A stretch of DNA of 64,000 nucleotides from DASPHG01 sp963748315 (GCA_963748315.1 CAVVIK010000006.1:372001-436000), one strand, 5' to 3'. Shown: positions 1-8,824, counted from the first letter of the stretch. Translations and numbers: made by a program. The notes: generated from the sequence alone by a model not told the origin.

Positions 1-260
1 AGCAGGTTGAAGAGCGCGTTCTCGCGCCGCGGCGTCTCGCGGTAGCCCGACACCGCGACGGCGACCGCCTCGCCCGCGGCCTGGCCGGCGGCGTCGAGGA
101 CGTGCTCGGTCTCGCCCGGAAGCGGCGCCGACCCGCGCCGCCAGACGCGCCCAAACTCGGCGAGCAGCGCCGCGCCGGTGACGGCGTACGCGGCGACCCC
201 GAGCGCGATCGTCTTGCGCTCGACCGCCGCGAAGCTGCGACGGCGACGCCTCAGCGCCAC
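1..260 (-). CDS. Hypothetical membrane protein, N-terminal part (runs off window)
   Basis: A reading frame starts at a GTG (258-260) that overlaps the end of the upstream acetyltransferase gene (stop 251-253) and stays open to the window edge, about 86 codons. The visible protein begins with a very basic stretch (VALRRRRR), then one hydrophobic segment around residues 18-36 (KTIALGVAAYAVTGAALLAE), then an alanine-rich soluble stretch. This fits a type II single-pass membrane protein with a positive-inside N-terminus. I do not recognise the family. The overlap with the nucleotide-sugar genes suggests it is co-translated with them, so a surface-polysaccharide role is possible but is inference only. 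Confidence 0.5.
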   Translation of the reverse strand, partial: MALRRRRRSFAAVERKTIALGVAAYAVTGAALLAEFGRVWRRGSAPLPGETEHVLDAAGQAAGEAVAVAVSGYRETPRRENALFNL

Positions 261-962
261 CGCTCGATCAGCTCCTCGTCGCCGACCTCGCCGACCTTGC
301 GCGCGGGCACGCCCATCACGAGCGCGCGCGCCGGGACGTCGCGGGTGACGACCGCACCGGTGGCAACGAAGGCCTCCTCACCGATCTCGATGCCCGGAAG
401 GACCCGCACGCCGCCCCCGATGCGGGCGGCTCGCCTGATCGTCGGGCCGACGATCCGGTAGCCGGGCGCGTGCCGGCCCATCGTGTTGTCGTTGTAGGTG
501 AACACGCCCGGGCCGAGAAAGACGTCGTCCTCGAGCACCGTGTACGCGGTGACGTAGCAGTCGGTCTGGATCCGGCAGCCGGCGCCCACGACGGCGTCGT
601 TGTCCACCTGGGTGCCGCGGCCGATCACCGCGGCAGCCCCGATGCGCGCCCGTTCGCGCACGTGCGCCTGGTCGCCCACGACGGCGCGCTCGCCGACCTT
701 GGCGCCCGCGTTGACGATCGCCGCGGCCGCGACCGTCGCTCCCGCCCCGATGCGTGGCGGGCGGCGGCGCCTCCCGTGAAGCCGTCGAGCGGGGCCCCAG
801 CGCGGGGGGCTTGCCGACCACGGCGTGGTCCTGAAGCGTGCAGCCCGCCCCGAGGACGGTGCCGTCGTGCACGACGACGTACGCGCCCACCTGGGCGTCG
901 TCGGGCAGCTCGACGCCGTCGCCGAGGAGCAGCCCCGGAGCGCGGTCAGACGGTCGCAGCAC
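251..962 (-). CDS. Hexapeptide-repeat sugar N-acetyltransferase (WbpD/WlbB-like), frameshifted
   Basis: Left-handed beta-helix acyltransferase, about 236 aa. It probably acetylates the 3-amino group of a UDP-2-acetamido-3-amino-uronic acid in the cytoplasm. The start is a GTG at 960-962 that overlaps the oxidoreductase stop. The first ~65 residues (GDGVELPDDAQVGAYVVVHDG, HAVVGKPPALG) lie in one frame. After a single-base shift near 762 the hexad repeats continue in another frame (RIGAGATV, AIVNAGAKVGERAVVGD, RIGGGVRVLPGIEIGEEAFV), ending MGVPARKVGEV, the usual C-terminus of this family. Neighbours (6-dehydrogenase, Gfo/Idh oxidoreductase, 2-epimerase) are the other enzymes of the Wbp pathway, which supports a WbpD-type role over a generic acetyltransferase. 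The exact substrate is inferred. Confidence 0.8.
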
Positions 963-1951
963 GGCTGCTCCGGGCGAGGGACTCCTGCAGCGCCTCGAGC
1001 ACCCGCACCACGCGGACGCCGCTCTGCGGGCCGGAGCGCGGCTCGCGGCCCTCGGCGATGCACTCGACGAAATGGCGGCACTCGATCCGCAGCGGCTCGT
1101 CGTTCGAGACCCGCGGGCTGTGGACGTCGCCCGAGCGAGCGATGTACTCGCCATAGGAGGAGAAGTCCTGGTCGAAGCCCTTGTCGTAGATCTCGATCTT
1201 GCGCTCGAGCGACATGTCGTCGAACGTCGCCATCCGCTTCGACCCGACGATGGTGAAGCGGCGCTCCTTGTGCGGGTCGAGCCAGGAGAGGTGAAGGTGG
1301 GCGGCAACGCCCGGAGGGGAAGCGCAGGAAGCAGAAGACGACGTCCTCGACCCCGGGCCGCATGTAGCTCTCGCCGAACGCGCTGACCTCGGACGGCTCC
1401 TCGCCGACCAGCGCGAGCACCACCGAGACGTCGTGCGCGCCGAGCGACCAGAGCGCGTTCTCGTCGGCGCGCAGCTTGCCGAGGTTGAGGCGGTTCCCGT
1501 AGATGTAGTGGATGTCGCCGAGCTCGCCCGCGTCCGCGATCTCCTTCAGCTTGATCACGCCCGGGTGGTACTCGAGCAGATGGCCGACCATCAGCACCTT
1601 GCCTGCGCTCTCGGCCGCGCCCGCGACCTGCTCGGCCTCAGCCACGGACTGGGCAAGCGGCTTCTCGACGAAGCAATGCTTGCCCGCCTCGATCACCTGG
1701 AGCGCGAGGCCCGCGTGCGTCGGGACCGGCGTCGCGATCGCGACGGCGTCGAGCGCATCGTCGGCCAGCAGCTCGGCGATGTCCGTGGAGGTGGCGACGC
1801 CCGGGAAGCGCGGCGCCCACCGGTCGATCGCCTCCTGCGAGCCGTCGCACAGCCAGGCGAGCTCGGCGCCCGGCAGCTGATCGAAGTTGCGGGCGAGGTT
1901 CGGGCCCCAGTAGCCGAGGCCGACCACGCCGACCCTGACGGGTGGCGTCAC
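946..1951 (-). CDS. Gfo/Idh/MocA-family NAD-dependent sugar oxidoreductase (WbpB-like), frameshifted
   Basis: NAD(P)-dependent oxidoreductase, about 335 aa. In the Wbp pathway WbpB oxidises C3 of UDP-GlcNAcA before transamination. The start is a GTG at 1949-1951 within a GTGA overlap with the dehydrogenase gene. The Rossmann motif VGVVGLGYWGPN lies at residues 6-17 and the family EKP motif appears in HCFVEKPLAQ. The frame is broken at a CCC run near 1310-1312, where one extra base is the simplest explanation. After it the conserved C-terminal half resumes (MATFDDMSLERKIEIYDKG, ending at 946). Without the shift the protein is full length for the family. It lies between the dehydrogenase and acetyltransferase genes with overlapping stop and start codons on both sides. 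Confidence 0.85.
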
Positions 1952-3195
1952 AGACGCACCAGGTTGGGTGCGGTCTTCCCGCGCGTGACGCCGCGGAAGT
2001 CGACCACGAGCGGCGCGGTGGCAAGGACCTTGTCGAAGTCGAGGCCGGGGTGGTGCGTGACGATGACCGCGCAGTCACACGCCTCGAGCTCCGGCTCGAG
2101 CGGGCGCGACGCGAGGTCGTGCTCGGGCAGGTCGGGGACGTAGGGGTCGCTGTAGGAGATCTCGGCACCGCGCTCCCGCAGGAGGCGGATGATCTTGAGC
2201 GCCGGCGACTCGCGCAGGTCGCCGACCCCGGCTTGTACGACACGCCGATGATCAGCACCTTCGAGCCGCGCACGGCCTTCGCGTGCTCGTTCAGCGCGCC
2301 GGCGATCTTCTCGACGCAGAAGTACGGCATCGCCTGGTTCACCTCGCCCGCGAGCTCGATGAACTCGGTGGGCATGTCGAACTCGCGCGCGCGCCAGGTC
2401 AGGTAGAACGGGTCGACCGGCAGGCAATGGCCGCCCATGCCCGGCCCCGGGTCGAAGCGCATGAACCCGAACGGCTTCGTGGCGGCGGCGTCGACGATCT
2501 CCCAGATGTCGAGGCCCATCCGGTCCGCGAGCATCGCGAGCTCGTTGACGAGCGCGATGTTGACCGAGCGGAAGATGTTCTCGAGCAGCTTCGTCATCTC
2601 GGCCGCGTCAGGCGAAGACACCGGCACGAGCTCGTCGCACACGTGGCCGTAGAGCTCGAGCGCGCGCTCCAGGCAAGCCTCGGTGAGCCCGCCGACGACC
2701 TTCGGGGTGTTGCGAAGCGTGTAGTCGGTCCGCCCGGGGTCGACGCGCTCAGGCGAGAACGCGACGTTGAAATCGACGCCGGCGGCCAGGCCCGACTCCT
2801 CGAGCAACGGCACGAGCCGTTCGCGTGTGGTCCCGGGGTAGGTCGTCGACTCGAGCACCACGAGCTGGCCGCGCTGCAGGACTTCCGCGAGCGAGCGGCC
2901 CGCGGATACGAGCGGCCCGAGGTCGGGCTCGCGATTGCGTGAGAGCGGTGTGGGCACAGCGATGATCGCGGCCTCGACGCCGGCGAGGTCGGCGTACCGC
3001 GTCGACGCGGTCAGCTTTTCGGCGACCGCCGCGAGCCGCTCCGACGGGATGTCCTCGATGTCCGAGATGCCCTCGCCAATCGCCTGTGCGCGGCGCTGGT
3101 CGATGTCGACCCCCACCACCTCGTGGCCGGCCTCGAGAAACTCCACGGCCAGCGGCAGGCCTACGTAGCCCGAGCCCTATAACCCCGATCTTCAT
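1948..3195 (-). CDS. Nucleotide-sugar 6-dehydrogenase (WbpA/WecC family), two frameshifts
   Basis: NAD-dependent oxidation of the C6 hydroxyl of a UDP-HexNAc to the uronic acid, about 415 aa. It starts MKIGVIGLG at 3195, where an extra G near 3170 breaks the nucleotide-binding loop; translation resumes as MEFLEAGHEVVGVDID. The body contains ESTTYPGTT, FSPERVDPG and the catalytic cysteine in PGMGGHCLPVDPFYL. A second break in the G run near 2227-2230 follows LIIGVSYKPG; the C-terminal domain (GDLRESPALKIIRLLRERG, VDFRGV) continues in another frame to 1948. The GGHC-type active site and overall pattern favour the UDP-GlcNAc/UDP-ManNAc dehydrogenase branch over UDP-glucose dehydrogenase. Its ATG overlaps the epimerase stop (ATGA). 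Confidence 0.88.
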
Positions 3196-4266
3196 GGCTG
3201 CGGAGTGTACGAATCGAACACGTCGCGAATGCGCTCACCAGCGTGGCCGCCGCCGTAGAGGTCGGGTCGCTCACCCGTCGGCACGGGGCGCTCCAGCGCA
3301 CTCAACGCCGCGTCCGGCGTCGAGGTCCACGAGCACGTTCCAGCCCGCGTCGACGGTCTCCACCCACTCCGTCGTGTCCCGGAGGGTGATGCACGGCGTG
3401 CCCAGGAGGTAGGCCTCCTTCTGCACGCCCCCGGAATCGGTCAGGACCGCTCGCGCGTTGCGCGCGAGCTCGAGGAAGTCCAGGTAGCCGAGCGGCGCCG
3501 TAACCGTCGCCGCGGCCTCGACGCGGGCGCGAAGCCCGGCGTCGTCGAGCCGCTTGGCCGTGCGCGGGTGCAGCGGGAACACCACATCGCCCTCGAGCCG
3601 CTCGAGGAGCGCGACGAGCTGCTCGAGCCGTGCGGGGACGTCGACGTTGCCCGCGCGATGCGCCGTGACGAGGAGGTAGTCGCCGACCGTCACCCCCAGA
3701 TCGTCGAGCGCCTGCGAGCGGTCGGCCGCGATCGGCGCGAATGCCAGCGACACGTCCGCCATGACGTCGCCGACGAGATGCTTGGCCCCCACCGCGGACT
3801 CGTTCTCGAGGTTGCGCACCGCAGTCTCCGTGGAGCAGAAGAGCACGCTGCTCATGTGGTCGGTCAGCACGCGGTTGGTCTCCTCCGGCATCGCGCGGTC
3901 GAAGGAGCGCATACCGGCCTCGACGTGCGCGAGCGGCATCTGCGCCTGCGCCGCGGCGAGCGCGCCCGCGAGCGTCGAGTTGGTGTCGCCGTAGACCAGC
4001 ACGAGGTCGGGGCGCGATTCGGCCAGCGCCGACTCGAGCGCGGAGAGCATGCGCGCGGTCTGGATGGTGTTCGAACCGGAGCCGATCCCAAGCTCCACGT
4101 CCGGCGCCGGTACGCCGAGCTCGTCGAAGAACACTTTCGACATCTCGTCGTCGTAGTGCTGCCCGGTGTGCACGAGCGTCTCGTCGTGGCGCTCGCGCAA
4201 GCGGCGCGAAACCGCGGCGGCCTTGATGAACTGTGGCCGGTTGCCGATAACGCTTGTGATTCGCAT
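3192..4266 (-). CDS. UDP-N-acetylglucosamine 2-epimerase family (WecB/WbpI-like), C-terminal frameshift
   Basis: Non-hydrolysing UDP-HexNAc 2-epimerase, about 357 aa, first gene of the nucleotide-sugar cassette. I chose the ATG at 4264-4266 because it gives the family N-terminus (MRITSVIGNRPQFIKAAAV); an upstream extension would be low-complexity. Conserved blocks are HTGQHYDDEMS, VYGDTNSTLAG, HVEAGMRSFD, PEETNR and LTDSGGVQKEAYLLGTP. An extra base near 3317 truncates the frame. Removing it restores a natural C-terminus (GGGHAGERIRDVF) that ends in a TGA overlapping the next gene's ATG. Beside WbpA-, WbpB- and WbpD-like genes it could be the WbpI-type enzyme acting on a diacetamido-glucuronic acid rather than a plain WecB. 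Confidence 0.88.
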
Positions 4267-4381
4267 GGGTCCGCTGGGGAAAATCGTCGGTGGTGCGCTC
4301 GGGGCCGTGAGCGCCGCGGGCGGCCTGGCCAAGCACGTCGCCTGGTACCTCAGCCACCAGATGCGCGACTCGTCGCGCTAG
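4265..4381 (+). CDS. Possible 38-aa small membrane-like protein
   Basis: An ORF fills the whole gap between the divergent epimerase and the aminotransferase that reads toward it. It starts at an ATG in the same CATG that holds the epimerase start and ends in a TAG sharing a CTAG with the aminotransferase stop. The product has a glycine/alanine-rich segment (IVGGALGAVSAAGGLAKHVA) and a basic C-terminus, as a small amphipathic or membrane peptide might. Convergent stops sharing CTAG also occur at 9253-9256 and 33237-33240 in this window, which slightly favours a real gene. No Shine-Dalgarno is visible. I do not recognise it. Confidence 0.3.
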   Translation: MGPLGKIVGGALGAVSAAGGLAKHVAWYLSHQMRDSSR

Positions 4382-5181
4382 CCGTCGGCCGCGAGAGTCT
4401 CCTGGATCCGCGTCCGTAGGCCTTCGGCCGCCTCGCGCGTGCGCTTCCCGGGCGCCTTGAGCTCGATCTCCTCGATCTGCGCGATCGGCTGCACCTCGCG
4501 TGTCGTCGAGGCGAGGAACGCCTCGCTCGCCCCCTCGAGCTCCTCCTTCGTGCAGACGCGTTCCTCGGCGTCGGTCACCTCCATCACGTACGCGCGGGTG
4601 ATCGACGCGAGGATGTGCTCCTCGAGCGGCGGGGTCGCTAGAACGCCGTCACCCGTGCACCAGAAGATCGTCGAGGTCGGGGCCTCCAGGACGCGCCCGT
4701 GCGGCGTGACGAGCAGGGCCTCGTCGAACCCGCGCTCCTTTGCGCATCGGGTCGCGAGCATGTTCGCGCCGTAGGAGAGCGACTTGATGCCGTCCATCAA
4801 ATGGGTCGGCGCGTAGGTCACATACGCGAGACGCACCTGCTCCGGGGTCGGGGGAAGCGGCTCGGTGAGGACCAGGCGGCGGCCGCCTCGGGTCAGGACG
4901 ATGCGCAGGCAACCGTCGAACTCGGCACCGCCCCGCGCCTCGAGGACGCGGTCTATGTCCGCCCGCAGGTCGTCCTTCGACGCGCTCCAGCCGAGCCTCA
5001 GGTTGGTGGTCGAGCGCTCGAGCCGAATGAGGTGCTCCTGAAGCGCGAACGGGACGCCGTCGTAGACGCGGATCACCTCGAACACCCCGTCGCCGCGGAG
5101 GAAGCCCTCGTCCGTGGCCGGGATCGTGGTCTCTGCGGACGGCGCGATAACGCCGTCGAGCGAGGCGAGCTCGTCGGACAT
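4378..5181 (-). CDS. Class IV PLP-dependent aminotransferase (BCAT / ADC-lyase fold)
   Basis: Fold-type IV PLP enzyme of 267 aa with an intact frame. The N-terminal block (EGFLRGDGVFEVIRVYDG, residues 25-42) and the EHLIRLERS helix are typical. The likely PLP lysine is K133 in GIKSLSY, followed by RGFDEALLVTPHGRVLEAP and the phosphate-binding ASTTREV near the C-terminus. Members include branched-chain aminotransferase, 4-amino-4-deoxychorismate lyase and D-amino-acid transaminase. The length and the FLRGDGVFE motif suit any of them and I cannot separate them by eye. It stands alone, convergent with the small ORF at 4265 and divergent from the O-methyltransferase with a 20-bp gap. Confidence 0.85.
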   Translation of the reverse strand: MSDELASLDGVIAPSAETTIPATDEGFLRGDGVFEVIRVYDGVPFALQEHLIRLERSTTNLRLGWSASKDDLRADIDRVLEARGGAEFDGCLRIVLTRGGRRLVLTEPLPPTPEQVRLAYVTYAPTHLMDGIKSLSYGANMLATRCAKERGFDEALLVTPHGRVLEAPTSTIFWCTGDGVLATPPLEEHILASITRAYVMEVTDAEERVCTKEELEGASEAFLASTTREVQPIAQIEEIELKAPGKRTREAAEGLRTRIQETLAADG

Positions 5182-5201
5182 GGCATGACAAGCTACCCGG
5201 C

Positions 5202-5846
5202 ATGCCGGAACCGGAGGAGATCGAGGAGTACGCGCGGGCGCATTCGACGCCGCCGGACGAGCTGCTCCAGCGGCTCTACGCCGAGACGCACGAGAAGCTG
5301 AACGCGCCCCAGATGCTCACCGGGCCGGTCGAGGGCCGGTTCCTCGAGATGCTCGTATGGGCGATGCGGGCGCCCGTCGTGTGCTCGAGATCGGCACCTA
5401 CAGCGGCTACTCCGCGCTCTCCATGGCGGCGGCACTCCCAGATGACGGCGTGCTGGTCACCTGCGACGTCTGGGAAGAGGCCAACGAGATGGCCAAGCGC
5501 TACGCCGCCGAGTCGGCGCACGGCCACAAGATCGACTTCCGCCTCGGGCCGGCGCTCGAGACGATCGAGACGCTGGAGGGCCCGTTCGACCTCGTCTTCA
5601 TCGACGCGGACAAGGAGAACTACGTCAACTACTTCCACGCCGCTCTGCCGCTGCTGGCCGACCGCGGCCTGATCGTGTTCGACAACACGCTCTGGAGCGG
5701 CCGCGTGGTGCCGGGCCACGACGACGGCAGCCCGCAGACCAAGGCGTTCCGCGAGCTGAACGACGCGCTCGTGGCCGACCCGCGCGGCGTCGTCGTGCAT
5801 GCTGCCGATCAGCGACGGCGTGACGCTGTTCAGGCGGGCCGCGTGA
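5202..5846 (+). CDS. Class I SAM-dependent O-methyltransferase (family 3, caffeoyl-CoA OMT-like), two frameshifts
   Basis: About 214 aa. The N-terminal helices (MPEPEEIEEYARAHSTPPDE) read from 5202. Near 5365 the frame shifts, and the SAM-binding and metal motifs follow in a second frame: VLEIGTYSGYSALSMAA, FIDADKENYVNYFHAALP and FDNTLWSGRVV. Near 5797 it shifts back, giving the conserved end MLPISDGVTLFRRAA and a TGA at 5844-5846, just before the tRNA. The DADK and DN residues are the divalent-metal ligands of this family, so a small phenolic or catechol-like acceptor is expected; the true substrate is unknown. Both breaks look like sequence errors because conserved sequence continues across them. 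Confidence 0.82.
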
Positions 5847-5863
5847 TCGCGGCTACTGGAAAG

Positions 5864-5936
5864 TGCCCCGTCTAGGACTCGAACCTAGAACCTTGGGATT
5901 AAGAGTCCCCTGCTCTACCAATTGAGCTAACGGGGC
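5864..5936 (-). tRNA. tRNA-Lys (CTT anticodon)
   Basis: A 73-nt cloverleaf on the minus strand. The acceptor stem GCCCCGT pairs with ACGGGGC. The D-arm is TAGCTCAATTGGTAGAGCA, the anticodon loop reads CTCTTAA giving CTT, and the T-arm is CTAGGTTCGAGTCCTAG. No CCA is encoded. It lies between the convergent O-methyltransferase and the STAS gene and could be co-transcribed with the latter. Confidence 0.95.
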
Positions 5937-5963
5937 GGGCGGCGAGCGATTCTAGAAGCTCGC

Positions 5964-6323
5964 TTAGCTCGCGCCCTCCGACGCGAGCGTCGACAGCGCC
6001 TCGTCGCGGCTGTCGTGGATCGAGAACACGCGGTCGAGGCCGGTGATCTCGAAGATCTTGCAGATGTTCGGGTCCGTGCACACGAGCGTGAGCGACCCGC
6101 CGGCCGGGCGCAGGCGCTTGACGCCGCCGACGAGCACGCCGAGCGTGGTCGAGTCGATGAACGTGGCCTTGGACAGGTCGACGACGACGTGCTTCTTGCC
6201 GTCCTCGATCACCTGGACCATGCGCTCCTTGAACTCGGGCGCCGTGTAGAGGTCCACCTCGCCGCCGAGCTCGATGACATGGGTCTCGTCGTCGATGGCC
6301 GTGTCTGAGATCTGGAAGTTCAA
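5964..6323 (-). CDS. STAS-domain anti-sigma factor antagonist (SpoIIAA/RsbV-like)
   Basis: A 119-aa single-domain STAS protein. In partner-switching systems such proteins, when unphosphorylated, bind the anti-sigma kinase and free a sigma factor. The phosphorylatable serine is S58 in KATFIDSTTLGVL, the same position as in SpoIIAA. GGEVDLYTAPEF and GLDRVFSIH are further family blocks. Translation starts at TTG (6321-6323), which overlaps the TGA of the upstream TPR gene (TTGA), so the two are probably translationally coupled. No anti-sigma kinase or sigma factor gene is in the neighbourhood, so its partner must be encoded elsewhere. Confidence 0.92.
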   Translation of the reverse strand: MNFQISDTAIDDETHVIELGGEVDLYTAPEFKERMVQVIEDGKKHVVVDLSKATFIDSTTLGVLVGGVKRLRPAGGSLTLVCTDPNICKIFEITGLDRVFSIHDSRDEALSTLASEGAS

Positions 6324-7071
6324 ATGGTCCCGCGTTCGTCTGACTCGGGCTCCGCTGGCGGTTGCTCGGGGTCGTCAAGAGCCGGCGGTGCGGCCTGCGT
6401 CAGCTGCTCGACGTGACCTGCACTTGACCGTAACCTGCGTTGGTCTGGCTCTTGAGGTCGCTTCCAACGATTGAATGGCCGCCTTACTGTGCCCGCCCGC
6501 CTCGCGCCTTTGCGGCTTCCTGCCCGGCCTGATCAGCCGTGCGAACTGGCGCGAGCGAGGTACGCCTGCGCCGCCTCGGCTATAAGCCTGCGCGTCGGAT
6601 CCGCACTGACGATTCTCGGCGCCTCAGCTCCCTCCGCGGGCTCGTTCAGTGCGGTCGGCGCATAGCCTGCCATCATGAATTGCGCGACAGCGGCCTCCGG
6701 CTTCTTCTCGAGCCTCCACGTAGCGTCTGCCAGTCCTCGTCCGCACTCCGCTGAGCAATCTGCCCTCCTCGGTGAACCGGCCGTCGTCGGGATCCGCCTC
6801 CTTGTGTGGCTAGCTGGTACTAGTCGCGAATCAGATCCGTCAGCGCAGCCTCGTCGTTGGGATTCGTCTCGAGCTTCTCCTCGTTCTCGTCGATGCGGTC
6901 CTCGACGATGCTGTTGCCGGAGCTCGAGCGGTCGCTGAAGGCGTCGAAGAGCCCGCCGGACACGTCGCCGCCGATGCCGAAGAAGACGAGCCCGCCTCCC
7001 ATCAGGATCGCGAGCAGCAGATAGGTCCCCTGGACGACGCGCCTACGCCGCCCCTTCAGGTCGAAAAGCAC
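6320..7071 (-). pseudogene. TPR-like membrane-anchored protein, multiply frameshifted
   Basis: The N-terminal 83 aa read cleanly from 7071: basic residues, a transmembrane helix (TYLLLAILMGGGLVFFGIG), a linker, then ETNPNDEAALTDLIRD before a TAG at 6820. The next ~500 bp look non-coding, but protein continues in fragments that switch frame: ADPDDGRFTEEGR, SADEDWQ, RYVEAR, KKPEAAVAQFMMAGYAPTAL, ADQAGQEAAKAR and finally HVEQLTQAAPPAL. The last ends in a TGA overlapping the STAS start. This is the pattern of a ~250-aa protein with TPR-like repeats hit by at least five indels. Given other frameshifts here, local sequence error is as likely as real decay. It follows tatC by 13 bp. Confidence 0.6.
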
Positions 7072-7084
7072 GCGCGCAGCCTAG

Positions 7085-7861
7085 CTATTCGGGTTCGAGG
7101 CGCCCGCCCTCCGGCGGGCCGCCGACCACACTCGCCAGGATGATCGAGAGCTCGTAGAGCACGAGCAGGGGAATCATCTCGAGGATCATCGTCAGCGGAT
7201 CGATCGTCGGCAGCAGCGCGGCGAGAACCGCGCACCCGAGGAACGCGTAGCGGCGGTTGCGCCGCAGCGCCGCCGGCGTCGTGATGCCCAGCCGGGTGAG
7301 CGCCAGGATCACGACCGGCACCTGGAAGAGGAGGCCCATCGCGATCGTGGTGAGGGCGACGAAGCTGTAGTAGTCGCGCGCCCGCACCGCGGTCGTGAAC
7401 TCGTCGTCGTTGAAGCCGAGCAGGAACTCCGTGGCCGGCTCCAGCACGACGAAGTAGCAGAACACGACACCGCAGATGAACAGCACCGGGACCATGAGCA
7501 GGAGCGGGAACGCGACCTTGCGCTCGGTCGGGCTGAACGCCGGCAGGACGAATGCGTAGAGCTGGTACAGGATGAACGGCAGCGCCAACAGCAGGCCGCC
7601 GTACGCGGACACCATCAGCGTCGTCGTGAACTGCTCGGTCACGCCGAAGCTGATCGGCTTTGCGCCGGCGCCGAGCAGCTCCTGGTCGAGGTCCTGGAGC
7701 GGCTCGTTGACGACCTCGAGCAGGAAGTGGTTCTGCCAGCCGCAGATCGCCCACGCGATTGCGAACACCACGATCGAGAAGATGAGCCGCGAGCGGAGCT
7801 CGGTCAGATGATCGACGAGGGTCAGCCTGTCCTCGTAGCCGACCGGCCGCACGCGTGCCAT
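7085..7861 (-). CDS. tatC: Sec-independent protein translocase TatC
   Basis: A 258-aa polytopic inner-membrane protein, the core of the receptor that recognises twin-arginine signal peptides. The N-terminal cytoplasmic motif LVDHLTELRSRL (residues 15-26) and the FSPTERK loop are diagnostic. Six hydrophobic segments are visible (for example SIVVFAIAWAICGW, LALPFILYQLYAFVLPAF, LLLMVPVLFICGVVFCYFVV). It lies 10 bp downstream of tatA in the same orientation. A likely substrate, the twin-arginine Rieske protein, is encoded about 5 kb away. Confidence 0.97.
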   Translation of the reverse strand: MARVRPVGYEDRLTLVDHLTELRSRLIFSIVVFAIAWAICGWQNHFLLEVVNEPLQDLDQELLGAGAKPISFGVTEQFTTTLMVSAYGGLLLALPFILYQLYAFVLPAFSPTERKVAFPLLLMVPVLFICGVVFCYFVVLEPATEFLLGFNDDEFTTAVRARDYYSFVALTTIAMGLLFQVPVVILALTRLGITTPAALRRNRRYAFLGCAVLAALLPTIDPLTMILEMIPLLVLYELSIILASVVGGPPEGGRLEPE

Positions 7862-7871
7862 GGGACGGCCG

Positions 7872-8126
7872 CTAGTCGGAGGTCTGGCGCTCGGCGTGCG
7901 TGGCCGTGGGCTCGGCCGGCGGCGTGGGCTCGGCCGGCGGCGCGGGCTCGGTCTGGGCGAGCCGCCGCGGCTCGTCGTCGTCCGAGTCCTTGCCGGTCAC
8001 CGAGTCCTTGAACTCGCGCATCCCGCGCCCGAGCGAGCGGCCCAGATCGGGCAGCCGCTTCGGGCCGAAGATCAGCAGCACGATCACGAGCAGGATCACG
8101 ATCTCGAGCGGGCCTGGAGTTGGCAT
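7872..8126 (-). CDS. tatA: Twin-arginine translocase subunit TatA/E
   Basis: An 84-aa pore-forming Tat subunit. It has a short N-terminal transmembrane helix (LEIVILLVIVLLIFG, residues 7-21), the FGPKRLPDLGRSLG hinge with its conserved F-G, an amphipathic helix, and a Pro/Ala/Glu-rich tail with two PPAEPT repeats. It directly precedes tatC. No separate tatB is seen here, as is common in Gram-positive systems. Confidence 0.95.
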   Translation of the reverse strand: MPTPGPLEIVILLVIVLLIFGPKRLPDLGRSLGRGMREFKDSVTGKDSDDDEPRRLAQTEPAPPAEPTPPAEPTATHAERQTSD

Positions 8127-8150
8127 GCCCCGAAGGTTACGGCTTCCAGC

Positions 8151-8720
8151 TCAGGACTTGTTGAAGTTCAGATAGAAACGGCTCGGAGTCGGCTCCGCCT
8201 GGCCCTGGTACTTCGAGCCGGCCTCGCCGCTCCCGTAGGGCCGCTCGACCGGGCCGTCCATGCGCATGAACGAGATCTGGCCGATCGGCATGCCGTAGTA
8301 GATCGTGATCGGCAGGTTCGCCACGTTGGACAGCTCGAGCGTGAGGTTGCCGGAGAAGCCGCTGTCCACGAATCCGGCCGTCGAGTGGATCAGGAGCCCG
8401 AGCCGCCCGAGCGAGCTCTTGCCCTCGAGGCGCGCGACCAGGTCGTCGGGGAGGGTCACCCGTTCGAGCGTCTGCCCCAGCACGAACTCGCCCGGATGCA
8501 GGATGAACGGCTCCTCGTCGGAGACCTCGACGAGCTCCGTCAGGCCGTCCATCGGCTGGCGGACGTCGATGAACGGGTAGCGGGCGTTGTGGAAGACCCG
8601 GAACTGCCTGTCCACGCGCACGTCGACGCTCGACGGCTGCACGTTGGAAGCCTCGAACGGGTCGATCACAATCCGCCCGGAGTCGATCTCCTCGCGGATC
8701 GTCCTGTCGCTCAGAACCAC
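8151..8720 (-). CDS. dcd: dCTP deaminase, probably bifunctional (dUMP-forming)
   Basis: A 189-aa enzyme that deaminates dCTP for thymidylate synthesis. The GTG at 8718-8720 was chosen because it gives the family start (VVLSDRTIREEIDSGRI); the longer frame would add unrelated residues. Conserved blocks are PSSVDVRVD, HPGEFVLGQTLERVTLP, GKSSLGRLGLLIHSTAGF and the C-terminal GSKYQGQAEPTPSRFYLNF. The HSTAGFVDSGFSG segment and C-terminus resemble the mycobacterial bifunctional deaminase-dUTPase, so dUMP may be made directly. That is inference from motif resemblance. Confidence 0.94.
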   Translation of the reverse strand: MVLSDRTIREEIDSGRIVIDPFEASNVQPSSVDVRVDRQFRVFHNARYPFIDVRQPMDGLTELVEVSDEEPFILHPGEFVLGQTLERVTLPDDLVARLEGKSSLGRLGLLIHSTAGFVDSGFSGNLTLELSNVANLPITIYYGMPIGQISFMRMDGPVERPYGSGEAGSKYQGQAEPTPSRFYLNFNKS

Positions 8721-8824
8721 GGGCGGCGCAGCGTAGCTCAGGCTCACGGCCGAATAACCGGCCGAAATGCGGATTCCATCCTCAAGTTCCGGCTGCCCGT
8801 GCCGAAAAGGCCGAAGAGAGCACC

